Shown here piece after piece: positions 27,612 to 36,650 of a stretch of DNA of 64,000 nt. The notes below the pieces were generated by a model. It was given only the letters and a program-made list of their open reading frames with translations. It searched no databases and was not told where the DNA came from. The stretch is from Cohnella silvisoli (GTDB lineage: Bacteria > Bacillota > Bacilli > Paenibacillales > Paenibacillaceae): positions 186,001 through 250,000 of the forward strand of contig NZ_JAIOAP010000006.1 of assembly GCF_021190915.1 (NCBI RefSeq), in the 5' to 3' direction. Each line of letters starts with the position of its first letter. Position 1 is the stretch's first letter. A program made the position numbers and the translations under genes.

Positions 27612-28496
27612 TCATGCAAGAAACACCTGGCGAGCGAACTCGATCCAGCCTTTGGCCGCATGGGAAATGTAGCCGCCCTTTTTCCGGATAATCGCTAAAT
27701 CCCAATGAATGCCGGGCTCGACATGCGTAATGACGCGAACCTTGCCCGGATCGAGCCTCGCGCATATCGTTTCCGGAAGCAAGGATATCCCTTGATTGGC
27801 GCAGATCAATTCGTAGATGAAATCCCATTGCGTGCTTTCGTACGCTACACGGGGCTCAAACCCTTCGCGAATGCAGGCTTCCTTCACGCGGTCGTGCAGA
27901 TTGAATTCCTGGCGGAAAAGGATGAACGGCTCGTCCTTCAAGTCCGTGAGCCGAACTTTCTGTCTTTGTGACAGCGAATGCGTAAGCGGCAAAACGAGAT
28001 TCAGATGCCGCTCCACAATCGGAACAACCTCGAATTTTCGTTCATCAACCGGCAGCACGACAACCCCGAGATTAATTTTCCCCTCAAGGAGAAGCTGCTC
28101 GATCCGTTTGCCCCCCTCCTCCACGATACGAATCGTGATGTCTGGATACAACTGATGGAAATCCGCTATAACCTTCGGGAAGAAGCTTGCTCCGATTACC
28201 GGAGGCAGCCCCAAAGTAAATTGCCCCTTCTTCATCTCCGTTAAATCCGCTACCGCGGCCAGCAGATGCTGCGAAGCATTGATGACCGTTTGCGCATGCG
28301 CTTGAACTACTTTGCCTGCTTCCGTCAACACCACTCTGCGCGTGGAACGGTCTAGCAGCACAACACCCAGCTCATCTTCCAGGTTTTTTACCATTTTGCT
28401 TAGCGTTGGCTGCGAGAGATGAATAGCTTGGCTTGCCTTAGAGAAACTTGCGTGCTGCGCGACCTCTAGAAAGTAGCTTAATTGCCGCATATCCAT
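27612..28496 (-). CDS. LysR-family transcriptional regulator
   Basis: About 294 residues. N-terminal HTH (MRQLSYFLEVAQ, then ASFSKASQAIHLSQPTLSKMVKNLEDELG) and C-terminal effector-binding domain. Start at ATG 28496, 8 nt after GGA; an in-frame GTG at 28511 lacks a site. Divergent from the hydroxybutyrate operon. An AT-rich dyad directly upstream of that operon's -35 is its probable binding site, suggesting activation by a pathway metabolite. Confidence 0.92.
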   Translation of the reverse strand: MDMRQLSYFLEVAQHASFSKASQAIHLSQPTLSKMVKNLEDELGVVLLDRSTRRVVLTEAGKVVQAHAQTVINASQHLLAAVADLTEMKKGQFTLGLPPVIGASFFPKVIADFHQLYPDITIRIVEEGGKRIEQLLLEGKINLGVVVLPVDERKFEVVPIVERHLNLVLPLTHSLSQRQKVRLTDLKDEPFILFRQEFNLHDRVKEACIREGFEPRVAYESTQWDFIYELICANQGISLLPETICARLDPGKVRVITHVEPGIHWDLAIIRKKGGYISHAAKGWIEFARQVFLA

Positions 28497-28514
28497 CGTG
28501 TTTTTCCACACCTT

Positions 28515-28552
28515 TATATATAGATATTTGGAATAAATAATATTCTATATAT
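28515..28552. promoter_or_regulatory. LysR-type binding dyad
   Basis: TATATATAGATATTT (28515-28529) faces AATATTCTATATAT (28539-28552), a near-perfect inverted repeat ending 4 bp before the -35 of the operon promoter. The right arm ATATTCTATATAT recurs exactly at 63635-63647. Confidence 0.65.
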
Positions 28553-28556
28553 GTAT

Positions 28557-28585
28557 TTTACTCATAAAAAAGTCGCATGTACAAT
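28557..28585 (+). promoter_or_regulatory. promoter of the hydroxybutyrate operon
   Basis: TTTACT (28557-28562), 17-nt spacer, TACAAT (28580-28585). The LysR-type dyad abuts it upstream. Confidence 0.65.
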
Positions 28586-28616
28586 GAGATTAAATATTCG
28601 ACTAGGGGGGCTAATC

Positions 28617-29492
28617 TTGATTAAAGACATTACCGTTCTGGGAGCGGGAACAATGGGGTTAGGAATCGCCAAATTGTTTGCGAGTCATGGCTTTGACGTG
28701 TCTTTGTATGATCCGAATATCCAATCTCTTTCCGAGAGCTCGCTTCAAGCGGCCAAAGCGCTTTCCATTGTCGTCTACAGCGATTTTGAGAAAGCGGTTG
28801 CAACAGCGGATCTGATTGTAGAAGCCGTCCCCGAACAATTGAATCTCAAGCATGACGTATTTAGAAAACTAGAAGTACTTATTAAACCGACGGCGATCGT
28901 CGCCTCCAACACTTCTACCTTCTCTCTGCAAGAGCTTGTCACAGGACTAACTATCGCGGACCGCATGATTATCGCACATTTCGTCAATCCGGCGGATGTC
29001 GTCCCGGTGGTCGAAATCGTCGGATTGCCGTCCACTCCTCCTCGCATTTTGAACGAGACCGTTTCCCTATTGCAACATTGCGGTAAAGCGCCGGTTGTTT
29101 TGAACAAGGACATTCCCGGATTTATCCTAAACCGCCTGCAAGCCGCACTCATGCGGGAAGCTTGTTATTTGCTGGAAAGCGGCGTAGCCGATGCCGGTCA
29201 GATCGATACGGTCGTAAGAGAAGGGCTTGGCCTGCGCTGGGCATTCAAAGGTCCTTTCGAAATCGCCGATCTTGGCGGATTGGACATCTGGGGCAAGGTA
29301 ACGGGCCATCTCTTTCCGGAGTTGGATAATCGTTCCCAAGCGCCTCAGGCCATCGTGCAAAGAACGGACAAAGGCGAGCTCGGCGTCAAAAGCGGCAAAG
29401 GATTTTACGAGTACGAGGATCCAAGAGGCACCGCAGAGCAAATGGGAGACTTGCTACAGCAATTGGTTGCGTTAAAAAAGAAAATCGATTAG
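28617..29492 (+). CDS. 3-hydroxyacyl/3-hydroxybutyryl-CoA dehydrogenase
   Basis: About 291 residues. NAD-binding motif [19 protein letters not shown] at the N-terminus, catalytic His in [10 protein letters not shown] (about 139), and C-terminal dimer domain with [19 protein letters not shown]. Starts with TTG at 28617, 6 nt after AGGGGGG; more upstream starts would give an extension without homology. First gene of the operon; should interconvert 3-hydroxybutyryl-CoA and acetoacetyl-CoA for the thiolase that follows. Confidence 0.9.
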   Translation: MIKDITVLGAGTMGLGIAKLFASHGFDVSLYDPNIQSLSESSLQAAKALSIVVYSDFEKAVATADLIVEAVPEQLNLKHDVFRKLEVLIKPTAIVASNTSTFSLQELVTGLTIADRMIIAHFVNPADVVPVVEIVGLPSTPPRILNETVSLLQHCGKAPVVLNKDIPGFILNRLQAALMREACYLLESGVADAGQIDTVVREGLGLRWAFKGPFEIADLGGLDIWGKVTGHLFPELDNRSQAPQAIVQRTDKGELGVKSGKGFYEYEDPRGTAEQMGDLLQQLVALKKKID

Positions 29493-29497
29493 GAGTG

Positions 29498-30712
29498 ATG
29501 ATTGAATTGACGAATCGCAACGGAGCAACGACGAACAACGTGGTCATAGCCAGTGCGGTGCGGACACCCATTGGCAGTTTTAACGGGATATTTAAGGACT
29601 TGTCCGCCATTCGTCTTGGTTCTATCTCCATCGCCGAAGCGGTCCGACGCGCGGGCATCGACACCGATCAAGTAGACGAGGTCATCATGGGCAACGTTCT
29701 GCAAGCTGGACTTGGCCAGAACCCGGCTCGACAAGCTGCATTAAACGCAGGGCTTTCCGTTAACGCCCCCGCCATGACAATTAACCATGTATGCGGCTCG
29801 GGAATGAAAGCCGTCAGCATGGCATACAACGCCATCGTTTGCGGGGATAGCGAAATTATCGTAGCCGGCGGCATGGAAAATATGTCGCTTGCCCCTTATC
29901 TACTGCCGGGTGCCCGTTCCGGTTATCGGATGGGGAATCAATCTGTCGTGGACACGATGATCCAAGACGGGCTATGGTGCGCAATGAACGACTACCACAT
30001 GGGAATTACTGCCGAGAACATTGGCGAACGTTACGGCTTTACGCGTCAACAACTCGACCAATTTGCTTGGGAGAGTCAGCAAAAAACGAAGGCAGCCGTA
30101 GATGCCGGACGGTTCAACGACGAGATCGTCTCCGTGAGCATCCCGCAGAAGAAGGGCGAGGCGCTCTCCATCAGCAAGGATGAGTATCCGCGTCGCGATA
30201 CGACATTGGAGGCACTCGCAAAGCTTCGCCCCGCATTTAAGCAAGACGGCATGGTGACCGCCGGCAACGCTTCCGGCATTAATGACGGTGCAGCCGCTCT
30301 CGTCATCATGTCTGAACGGCGAGCAATCGCGCTGGGTATTAAACCGCTAGCCATCATTCGTTCCCATGCTTCGGCAGGCGTTGAACCCTCGATGATGGGG
30401 ATCGGTCCGATACCCGCAACTGAACGGGCACTAGCGAAAGCCGGTCTGACCATGAAAGAGATACAGTTGCTGGAAGTGAACGAAGCCTTCGCTGCTCAAG
30501 CGCTTGCTTATGGCCAGCATTTCGATTACGACCCCGGGATATTTAACGTGAACGGCGGGGCCATTGCGCTCGGCCATCCGATTGGCGCCAGCGGTGCCCG
30601 CGTGCTTGTCACGCTGTTGTATGAAATGCAGCGCAGAAACTCTCGTTTGGGGCTTGCTTCCTTATGCATCGGCGGCGGCCAAGGCATCGCAACTATAGTA
30701 GAAGGCGTTTAG
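29498..30712 (+). CDS. acetyl-CoA C-acetyltransferase (thiolase)
   Basis: About 404 residues. Thiolase hallmarks: nucleophile Cys in [11 protein letters not shown] (about 98), [11 protein letters not shown] (about 360) and the C-terminal CIGGGQGIA with the second catalytic Cys. Splits acetoacetyl-CoA into two acetyl-CoA. The stop of the upstream gene is 5 bp away; AGGAG overlaps it, so the exact start (ATG 29498, or TTG 29507 with better spacing) is uncertain by three codons. Confidence 0.95.
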   Translation: MIELTNRNGATTNNVVIASAVRTPIGSFNGIFKDLSAIRLGSISIAEAVRRAGIDTDQVDEVIMGNVLQAGLGQNPARQAALNAGLSVNAPAMTINHVCGSGMKAVSMAYNAIVCGDSEIIVAGGMENMSLAPYLLPGARSGYRMGNQSVVDTMIQDGLWCAMNDYHMGITAENIGERYGFTRQQLDQFAWESQQKTKAAVDAGRFNDEIVSVSIPQKKGEALSISKDEYPRRDTTLEALAKLRPAFKQDGMVTAGNASGINDGAAALVIMSERRAIALGIKPLAIIRSHASAGVEPSMMGIGPIPATERALAKAGLTMKEIQLLEVNEAFAAQALAYGQHFDYDPGIFNVNGGAIALGHPIGASGARVLVTLLYEMQRRNSRLGLASLCIGGGQGIATIVEGV

Positions 30713-30755
30713 TTTTCTATCCGTACAATATTCCACTAGAAAGGAGTCCTTTCGT

Positions 30756-31442
30756 ATGAAGGAAATACTGAATTCATTTTCCGAAGCGGTAAAAGGTATC
30801 CCGGATGGCGCGACGATAATGGTCGGCGGTTTCGGCCTCGTCGGCATTCCGGAGCAACTGATCAAGGCATTGGCCGACAGCGGAGTAGGCAATCTGACCA
30901 TCATCTCCAACAACTGCGGGGTCGACGATTGGGGACTTGGCCTGCTTCTCAGGAACAAACAAATCACGAAAATTATCGCATCCTATGTCGGTGAAAATAA
31001 AGAGTTTGAGCGTCAGGTACTCAGCAAGGAAATCGAGGCGCATTTGGTGCCGCAAGGGACGCTTGCCGAGCGGATCAGAGCCGGTGGAGCCGGAATACCA
31101 GCGTTCTATACGCCTGCGGGAGTCGGAACTCCTCTTGCCGACGGACGCGAAACCCGCATTTTTAACAACAAAGAATACATTCTTGAACACGCCCTGACCG
31201 CAGACTTCAGCTTGATTCGCGCAGCCAAGGGCGATCGGATGGGCAATCTGGTGTATAACAAAACCGCTCGTAATTTCAACCCGATGATGGCCAGCGCAGG
31301 TAAAGTGACGATTGCCGAGATCGAGGAGCTAGTGGAAATCGGCGATTTGAATCCCGAATCCATAGACACTCCTGGTATCTATGTACAACAATTGATCGTA
31401 GGTGCGCAGGAGAAACGAATCGAGCGGCTAACGACGCAATAA
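30756..31442 (+). CDS. scoA: succinyl-CoA:3-ketoacid CoA-transferase subunit A
   Basis: 228 residues, CoA-transferase family I alpha subunit. Signature [19 protein letters not shown] (about 18-36) and the conserved FYTPAGVGT (about 108). Moves CoA from succinyl-CoA to acetoacetate to give acetoacetyl-CoA. Start ATG with AAAGGAG upstream. Pairs with subunit B 18 bp downstream. Confidence 0.95.
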   Translation: MKEILNSFSEAVKGIPDGATIMVGGFGLVGIPEQLIKALADSGVGNLTIISNNCGVDDWGLGLLLRNKQITKIIASYVGENKEFERQVLSKEIEAHLVPQGTLAERIRAGGAGIPAFYTPAGVGTPLADGRETRIFNNKEYILEHALTADFSLIRAAKGDRMGNLVYNKTARNFNPMMASAGKVTIAEIEELVEIGDLNPESIDTPGIYVQQLIVGAQEKRIERLTTQ

Positions 31443-31460
31443 TCATTCCAAGGAGAGGAG

Positions 31461-32135
31461 ATGCATACAATGAGCGGTCAAATGTCGATTCGGGAACGTA
31501 TCGCGCGGCGCGCGGAGAAGGAATTACAGGACGGCTATTATGTTAATCTAGGCATTGGCATTCCAACCCTCGTAGCCAATTATATTTCGCCGGCTAAGCA
31601 GGTCGTGCTGCAATCGGAGAACGGCCTGCTTGGCATTGGACCTTATCCGGCGCCCGATCAGGTCGATCCGGACTTGATTAATGCCGGCAAGGAAACCGTA
31701 ACGGCTATTACAGGCGCCTCGTATTTCAGCAGCGCGGATTCTTTCGCCATGATACGCGGCGGACATATTGATCTGGCTATCCTCGGCGGCATGGAAGTAT
31801 CCGAAGCCGGAGACTTGGCCAATTGGACGATTCCCGGCAAGATGGTCAAAGGTATGGGCGGCGCGATGGATTTGGTACATGGGGCGAAGAAGATCGTGGT
31901 CATCATGGACCATGTCAACAAAGCCGGCCAATCGAAAATATTAAACGAATGCAGCTTGCCTCTGACAGGCAAAAAAGTCGTAAACCGAATCATTACCGAT
32001 CGGGCCGTCATCGACGTTACGGCTGAAGGTCTGCTTCTCGTAGAGGTTGCGGAAGGTTATTCGGTCGAGGATATCCGGACGGCGACGGAGCCGCCGCTAA
32101 TCGTATCGGAGCAAGTTCGGATGGGTGCATACTAA
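31461..32135 (+). CDS. scoB: succinyl-CoA:3-ketoacid CoA-transferase subunit B
   Basis: 224 residues, beta subunit with the catalytic Glu in [12 protein letters not shown] (about 52) and [16 protein letters not shown] at 31461 has AAGGAG 5 nt upstream; a second ATG at 31470 is also well placed. Its TAA shares one base with the ATG of the next gene. Confidence 0.95.
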   Translation: MHTMSGQMSIRERIARRAEKELQDGYYVNLGIGIPTLVANYISPAKQVVLQSENGLLGIGPYPAPDQVDPDLINAGKETVTAITGASYFSSADSFAMIRGGHIDLAILGGMEVSEAGDLANWTIPGKMVKGMGGAMDLVHGAKKIVVIMDHVNKAGQSKILNECSLPLTGKKVVNRIITDRAVIDVTAEGLLLVEVAEGYSVEDIRTATEPPLIVSEQVRMGAY

Positions 32136-32926
32136 TGGCCATGGACAAATCGTTCGCGGGTCGCGTCGTCATCGTGACGGGTTCAGCCCAAGGTATTGGA
32201 TTCAATATCGCCGAAAGCTTTGCTCAGCACGGCGCTTCTGTTGTTTTATCGGATCGCAATGGTCCGATATTGGAGGCAGTCGTTCAACAGCTCGTCCACT
32301 CAGGCTATAACGCGGTTGCCATCCGAGCTGACGTTACTTTGGAAGAGGATATCTCTGGACTCATTTCCCGGACCGTTGAACGATTCGGGCGTTTAGACGT
32401 CCTGATCAATAACGCAGGGATTCAGCACGTTGCTCCGATAGAGGACTTCCCTACAGAGAAATTTGAGCTGATGCTCAAGGTCATGCTCACGGCCCCATTC
32501 ATCTCCATCAAGCACGCGCTTCCTTATATGAAGCAACAAGGCTATGGCCGAATCCTTAATCTCGCCTCCATTAACGGACTCGTCGGCTTTGCGGGCAAAG
32601 CGGCTTATAATAGCGCTAAACACGGCGTCATCGGCTTAACTAAGGTCGCTGCATTGGAAGCAGCCCCCTTCGGCATTACCGTTAATGCGCTTTGTCCGGG
32701 TTATGTGGATACCCCTTTAGTTCGGGGGCAGCTGCAAGATCTGGCCCATACACGCCAAGTGGCATTGGAGAAAGTATTGGAAGAAGTGATCTTCCCGCTT
32801 GTCCCCCAACGCCGCTTGCTTGGCACGAACGAAGTCGCAGATTACGCCCTGTTCCTGGCAAGCGAGCAAGCCAAAGGGGTCACGGGCCAGGCCGTCGTTC
32901 TGGACGGAGGCTATACCGCGCAATAA
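32135..32926 (+). CDS. 3-hydroxybutyrate dehydrogenase (short-chain dehydrogenase)
   Basis: 263 residues. Rossmann motif VTGSAQGIGFNIA (about 13-25), NNAGIQH (about 90), catalytic Tyr/Lys in YNSAKHGV (about 155) and a D-3-hydroxybutyrate dehydrogenase-like segment NALCPGYVDTPLVRGQ with the variable loop RQVALEKVLEEV. Oxidises 3-hydroxybutyrate to acetoacetate, the substrate of ScoAB. TAATG overlap with scoB. Ends at the terminator 32925-32950. Confidence 0.9.
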   Translation: MAMDKSFAGRVVIVTGSAQGIGFNIAESFAQHGASVVLSDRNGPILEAVVQQLVHSGYNAVAIRADVTLEEDISGLISRTVERFGRLDVLINNAGIQHVAPIEDFPTEKFELMLKVMLTAPFISIKHALPYMKQQGYGRILNLASINGLVGFAGKAAYNSAKHGVIGLTKVAALEAAPFGITVNALCPGYVDTPLVRGQLQDLAHTRQVALEKVLEEVIFPLVPQRRLLGTNEVADYALFLASEQAKGVTGQAVVLDGGYTAQ

Positions 32927-32950
32927 AAGGGAGCTCCCCCGCTCCCTTTT
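32925..32950 (+). terminator. terminator of the hydroxybutyrate operon
   Basis: AAAAGGGAGC, 6-nt loop, GCTCCCTTTT; the stem overlaps the last bases of the stop codon. Symmetric A/T ends could also stop transcription from the right. Confidence 0.85.
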
Positions 32951-32999
32951 AACACGCCCTGACCGGGCTATATCTTAAGACCTTGCCCTTCTTCATTAA

Positions 33000-33275
33000 T
33001 TAGCTATTCAATACGTCATGCCATTCCGGATGACGTCTAAATTGGCTATTGGCGAAGGGGCACGTCGGGATAATCTTGAGCCCTTTCTCGCGAGCTAGAT
33101 CCACAACTCTCTTCACCAAAGCTTGTCCTACCCCTTCGCCGCGCAGACGATCGGAAACAAAAGTGTGATCTAAGATAATCTTGTCGCTTCCGTTCCGAAC
33201 ATAATGAATTTCCGCATCTCTTTGTTGCGGTTCTCCTACAAAGAAACCATTCGCGTCCTCTTTGATTTCGATCAT
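33000..33275 (-). CDS. small GNAT-like N-acetyltransferase (YjdJ-like)
   Basis: About 91 residues, the short acetyltransferase type with the acetyl-CoA loop RLRGEGVGQALV (about 44-55) and the ending CPFANSQFRRHPEWHDVL. Start at ATG 33275, 5 nt after GGAGGAG, overlapping the stop of the ferredoxin-like gene as ATGA. The same pair (YjdI Fe-S protein plus YjdJ acetyltransferase) occurs in E. coli; function is unknown in both. Confidence 0.85.
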   Translation of the reverse strand: MIEIKEDANGFFVGEPQQRDAEIHYVRNGSDKIILDHTFVSDRLRGEGVGQALVKRVVDLAREKGLKIIPTCPFANSQFRRHPEWHDVLNS

Positions 33276-33505
33276 TTCGACTCCTCCGATGTCTTTAGAA
33301 TATATTGCAGCGCACCGCTTGGACATGTTTCGATTAGCGCTGCGATTTTTTCTGCCCGTTCCCCATCGGCATTTACCCATGGCTTCTTTTTTACGTTAAA
33401 CACATTCGGTAATCCTCTAACGCACGTTCCTGAATGAATGCACTTCTCTGAGTCAAATAGTACATCGATGTTGCTCCCAATATATCGCTTCATTTCATCA
33501 CTCAC
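33272..33505 (-). CDS. divergent 4Fe-4S mono-cluster protein (YjdI-like)
   Basis: 77 residues. Cys pattern CIHSGTC (about 22-28) and CPSGAL (about 61) with the conserved LPNVF and WVN segments matches the divergent Fer4_19 family seen in E. coli YjdI. Only three Cys are visible, so the cluster may have a non-Cys ligand. Translationally coupled to the acetyltransferase gene. Confidence 0.85.
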   Translation of the reverse strand: MSDEMKRYIGSNIDVLFDSEKCIHSGTCVRGLPNVFNVKKKPWVNADGERAEKIAALIETCPSGALQYILKTSEESK

Positions 33506-33547
33506 TCCCTCATCTTTATCGGTTCATCGACTGCCATTTCCATAAAA

Positions 33548-34111
33548 TCAATCCAAAACCGGTATATGATCGATCCAATGGACGAAATGCTGTAAATATC
33601 GTTGCAAATAGGTCCGGGTTTTCTCATCCGTCAGAACTCCCCGGTCCGCATCGATTTTCTCGCGCACTTGTGAGATGAGAACCTTCTGAAACGGCAGCAC
33701 GTGCGCTTGAATGGCGTCTAATGTTTGCCTTATTTGCTGTTGAGAAAAAGCGGTTCCTTTCCCGCCCGGCGTCGCCCCTACGACACCGACGGGTTTTCTG
33801 AGCAGCGCCGCCGTCTTCGGGGGTGTCGAGGCCCAATCCAACGCATTCTTTAGTACGCCCGGAATTCCCGAATTATACTCGGGACTTACGATCAGTACGC
33901 CGTCAACCTGCCGGATGGCCGATCTATAAACCCGTACCGGCTCGGGACCGCCGTCATCGGTATCCAGATCGTCGTTAAACAAAGGAAGCTCCCGTATTTC
34001 GATCCAGCGAAACTGCAAGGAACTATCCATCTCCGTGAAAGCTTGAGCGACGATCCGGTTGTAGGAGTCTTTCCTTAAACTGCCGCATATCAGTCCGATT
34101 GTCTTGGTCAA
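33548..34111 (-). CDS. NADPH-dependent FMN reductase family protein
   Basis: 187 residues, flavodoxin-like. FMN phosphate loop GSLRKDSYNR (about 10-19), SPEYNSGIPGVLKNALDW (about 76-93) and GATPGGKGT (about 112), the conserved set of the azoreductase/FMN reductase family. Cytoplasmic quinone or flavin reductase. Precedes the Fe-S/acetyltransferase pair on the same strand with a 42-bp gap; could form a redox unit. Confidence 0.9.
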   Translation of the reverse strand: MTKTIGLICGSLRKDSYNRIVAQAFTEMDSSLQFRWIEIRELPLFNDDLDTDDGGPEPVRVYRSAIRQVDGVLIVSPEYNSGIPGVLKNALDWASTPPKTAALLRKPVGVVGATPGGKGTAFSQQQIRQTLDAIQAHVLPFQKVLISQVREKIDADRGVLTDEKTRTYLQRYLQHFVHWIDHIPVLD

Positions 34112-34136
34112 TCCTCATTCCTCCTAATTGTAAAAA

Positions 34137-35321
34137 TTATATCGGTCCATCGGGAGCCTTAGATCTGGAAGCTTTCCCTTTTCCTTTCCCTAGAAACCTA
34201 TTGGTTAACCAAGGAGCCGTCTGAAATAATACGATGCCGAGCACAACCGATAATAAAATGAACAAACTGGCAAGCAATTTGGCGGAACCTGCCGCAAGAC
34301 TGGCAATTACAACGGAAAACTCTCCCCGAGTAGTAATGGAAAGCCCTGCTCGCATCGAAGCCTTTTTGGACAAACCGTACCACTTCCCCCCGAAATATCC
34401 GGTGATCACTTTGGCGGCAGTCGACCATAAGACAAGAACGATGAGCAAACCCACATAAGGAACATGATCACCCAAAATAACCGTTGTACCGAAATAAACG
34501 AAAAACAAGGGCAGAAGCAAATCGCGTACGGGAAGCACTTTATTTTCAATATCCTCTGTCTTCCTGGCTTCGGATAACATCATTCCGGCCAGAAGCGCTC
34601 CCAACACCTCGGAGAGACCTAAGTACACCGCCAGCCCCCCGTAAGTCAAGGCCAAACCGACAGTAAGCACAATGTAATAATCCTCTGAAAATATTCGTTC
34701 GAAAAAGTCATGGAGCTTGGAGAAAACAAACTTTCCGATTCCTATCGCTCCAGCGGCCAATATCGCTACTTTACCCATTACCAACAGCAAAGAAGCCGGC
34801 GTTAATGCCTGTCCCTCGACTAGACCAATCAAGAGCGCAACAAATAGGGGAGCGGCCAAATCCTCGAAAATCAGCAAGCCCAGCATAAATTCGGACTCGG
34901 CATTCGCCATCCGCTTCGTGCTTTGCATCAGCTTTGCCGTAACCGTCGAACTGGTCGCAAACACAACCCCGCCGATCACTAAGGAAGAAACCCCGTCCAA
35001 ACCGAAGGCCATACAAATTCCAGCGGTGACGATTAAATTAAGAACAAGATCAAGCGTGCCGGCCGGCCATACTTTGCGAGCAATGGTCTTAAAACGATCG
35101 TAGGAAAACTCAAGGCCCAGCAAAAAAAACAACAGAACGATCCCTATTTCTCCCGCTGTGTGAAGCAAGTGCGAGTCATGGAGCCATGAGCCGGTCAACG
35201 TCCCGAGCAAGATGTAGAGGATGATGCCTGGAACCCGAAACCACGCTCCGAACACGGCCGCGAGGTACAAGGAGAGAAGCAATATACCTGCCCCTAACAG
35301 CAAGGGAAGATTTTCCATCAC
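34137..35321 (-). CDS. khtU: K+/H+ antiporter membrane subunit KhtU (CPA2 family)
   Basis: About 394 residues with some 12 membrane segments; CPA2 features include LLFFLLGLEFSYDRFK and the conserved TSSTVTAKL region. Exports K+ in exchange for H+ when activated by its partner KhtT, encoded immediately upstream. Start GTG 35321 (9 nt after GGAGG) or ATG 35318; both follow the khtT stop within 7 bp. No TrkA-N domain is fused, as expected when KhtT supplies regulation. Confidence 0.9.
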   Translation of the reverse strand: MMENLPLLLGAGILLLSLYLAAVFGAWFRVPGIILYILLGTLTGSWLHDSHLLHTAGEIGIVLLFFLLGLEFSYDRFKTIARKVWPAGTLDLVLNLIVTAGICMAFGLDGVSSLVIGGVVFATSSTVTAKLMQSTKRMANAESEFMLGLLIFEDLAAPLFVALLIGLVEGQALTPASLLLVMGKVAILAAGAIGIGKFVFSKLHDFFERIFSEDYYIVLTVGLALTYGGLAVYLGLSEVLGALLAGMMLSEARKTEDIENKVLPVRDLLLPLFFVYFGTTVILGDHVPYVGLLIVLVLWSTAAKVITGYFGGKWYGLSKKASMRAGLSITTRGEFSVVIASLAAGSAKLLASLFILLSVVLGIVLFQTAPWLTNRFLGKGKGKASRSKAPDGPI

Positions 35322-35322
35322 T

Positions 35323-35817
35323 CTAGTAACCCTCCTCCCCTTTGCACACAAACGATAACTTCTCGATCTGATCGCTTCTTCCGAGCAGCATCAACGTATC
35401 TCCGACATTTAATACGAGGTCGACTTCGGGAACGGCGATGACATCCGGCCCGCGAACGATCCCAATAATGGATGCACCTGTTTTCGTGCGGATTTTGGAC
35501 TCACGGATGGTTTTGCCGGCTAATCGGGATTCGGCCTTTACTTCCACCCACTCGATCATGATTTTGTTTTTGAACATCTTCATTTGATCCAAATCCATCG
35601 GTTGATAAGTAGCTCCCAGAAGTTGGGCCCCGAGTTCCCTCGTTTCATCCGCAGACAATGAGAAACCTACCTTGCATTCCTCCTCATCTTCATCGTCCAT
35701 AAAATAAAGCTCTCTCAACCCGGTATGGTGCACAATCAGGACAATCTGATTTTGATTCGCGGTTGTCATCGAAATTCTTTTCCCGACGCCGGGCAAATCG
35801 CTCGTTCTGATCTTCAT
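35323..35817 (-). CDS. khtT: K+/H+ antiporter regulatory subunit KhtT (TrkA-C domain)
   Basis: About 164 residues. N-terminal domain (MKIRTSDLPGVGKRI) and C-terminal TrkA-C/RCK_C domain (about 78-160, LAGKTIRESKIRTKTGASIIGIVRG, then LNVGDTLMLLGR). In B. subtilis this subunit binds c-di-AMP and gates KhtU. Start ATG 35817, 8 nt after GGAGG. A strong terminator-like hairpin lies 58 bp upstream in the leader region. Confidence 0.92.
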   Translation of the reverse strand: MKIRTSDLPGVGKRISMTTANQNQIVLIVHHTGLRELYFMDDEDEEECKVGFSLSADETRELGAQLLGATYQPMDLDQMKMFKNKIMIEWVEVKAESRLAGKTIRESKIRTKTGASIIGIVRGPDVIAVPEVDLVLNVGDTLMLLGRSDQIEKLSFVCKGEEGY

Positions 35818-35874
35818 GTTTTCAACCTCCATAGGTTACTCTCATTTTAGACATTTTACCATAGGACGAAAGCA

Positions 35875-35910
35875 AAAAGAGGCGTCTTGGATCACAAGAT
35901 TGCCTCTTTT
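35875..35910. terminator. terminator-like hairpin upstream of khtT
   Basis: AAAAGAGGC (35875-35883) pairs with GCCTCTTTT (35902-35910); inner TCTTG/CAAGA extends the stem. On the minus strand a T5 run follows. No gene ends here on the minus strand, so it may be an attenuator in the khtT leader. Confidence 0.6.
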
Positions 35911-35967
35911 ATGCTTGTCGAAAAATACTGTCCCTATGCCCATTGCTCTCGCTAAATAGCGACAGTC

Positions 35968-36019
35968 TTTTCTTGATACATATTGTATCATTACCTTATT
36001 AGGATATGTATCAAGAAAA
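35968..36019. repeat. 16-bp perfect inverted repeat in front of yyaC
   Basis: TTTTCTTGATACATAT (35968-35983) and its exact inverse (36004-36019), 20 nt apart. A second palindrome, GATACATATTGTATC, overlaps the left arm. Lies between khtT and yyaC starts, ending 22 bp before the yyaC ATG; operator or folded leader. Confidence 0.6.
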
Positions 36020-36041
36020 TATGTCCCTGCGAGGTGCACGA

Positions 36042-36650
36042 ATGACGCTTATAAACAGCCTGCCTTTTAAAGTCGACTATAAGGACCCTGCCGCCTCCGC
36101 ACGGCTTACCAACCGACTAGCCGGTTATGTGAGAGAACTTCCTTCCGATAGGCGGATCGTCGTCGTATGCTTGGGAACCGACCGTTGCACGGGAGATTCC
36201 TTGGGTCCTCTCTTAGGCTCGGCTCTCGGCAAATACCGTTCATCCAAGTTCGACTTTTACGGTACGCTGGAGAATCCCGTCCATGCCATGAATCTAGACG
36301 ATACGCTTGAACAACTCTACCGCACCTTCCATGATCCCTTCGTCATCGGTGTCGATGCTTGTCTCGGCAGTTCTTCCAGTATCGGTTCCATCCAAGTCGG
36401 CGAAGGACCGATTCGTCCCGGTGCCGGAGTGAACAAGAAGCTAACCCCCATAGGCGACATCCATATTTCCGGCGTGGTTAACATCGGCGGCATCCTGCAA
36501 TACCAGGTGTTGCAGAACACGCGGCTTCACCTTGTCATGAGCATGGCGAATCTGATCGCCCGCAGCCTATTCGTCGCGATTTCGATTTCGTCTAGCGGAG
36601 ATCAAGGGTTTGCGGAGCCTTCGCCCGATTCACGATCACGATCCCGCTGA
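36042..36650 (+). CDS. yyaC: spore protein YyaC (germination protease-like fold)
   Basis: About 202 residues. Family features VVCLGTDRCTGDSLGPLLGS (about 42-61) and FVIGVDACLGSSSSIGSIQVGEGPIRPGAGV (about 103-133). YyaC is a sporulation-associated protein related to the Gpr protease; its substrate is not established. Start ATG 36042, 5 nt after GAGGTG. The last 20 codons overlap the 3' end of the convergent EamA gene and form a Ser/Arg-rich tail. Confidence 0.88.
   Translation: MTLINSLPFKVDYKDPAASARLTNRLAGYVRELPSDRRIVVVCLGTDRCTGDSLGPLLGSALGKYRSSKFDFYGTLENPVHAMNLDDTLEQLYRTFHDPFVIGVDACLGSSSSIGSIQVGEGPIRPGAGVNKKLTPIGDIHISGVVNIGGILQYQVLQNTRLHLVMSMANLIARSLFVAISISSSGDQGFAEPSPDSRSRSR

Noticed and set aside
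35842..36039. 65-codon minus-strand frame between yyaC and khtT
   Set aside because: It spans the large dyad and the terminator-like hairpin, has no ribosome site and no recognisable family.
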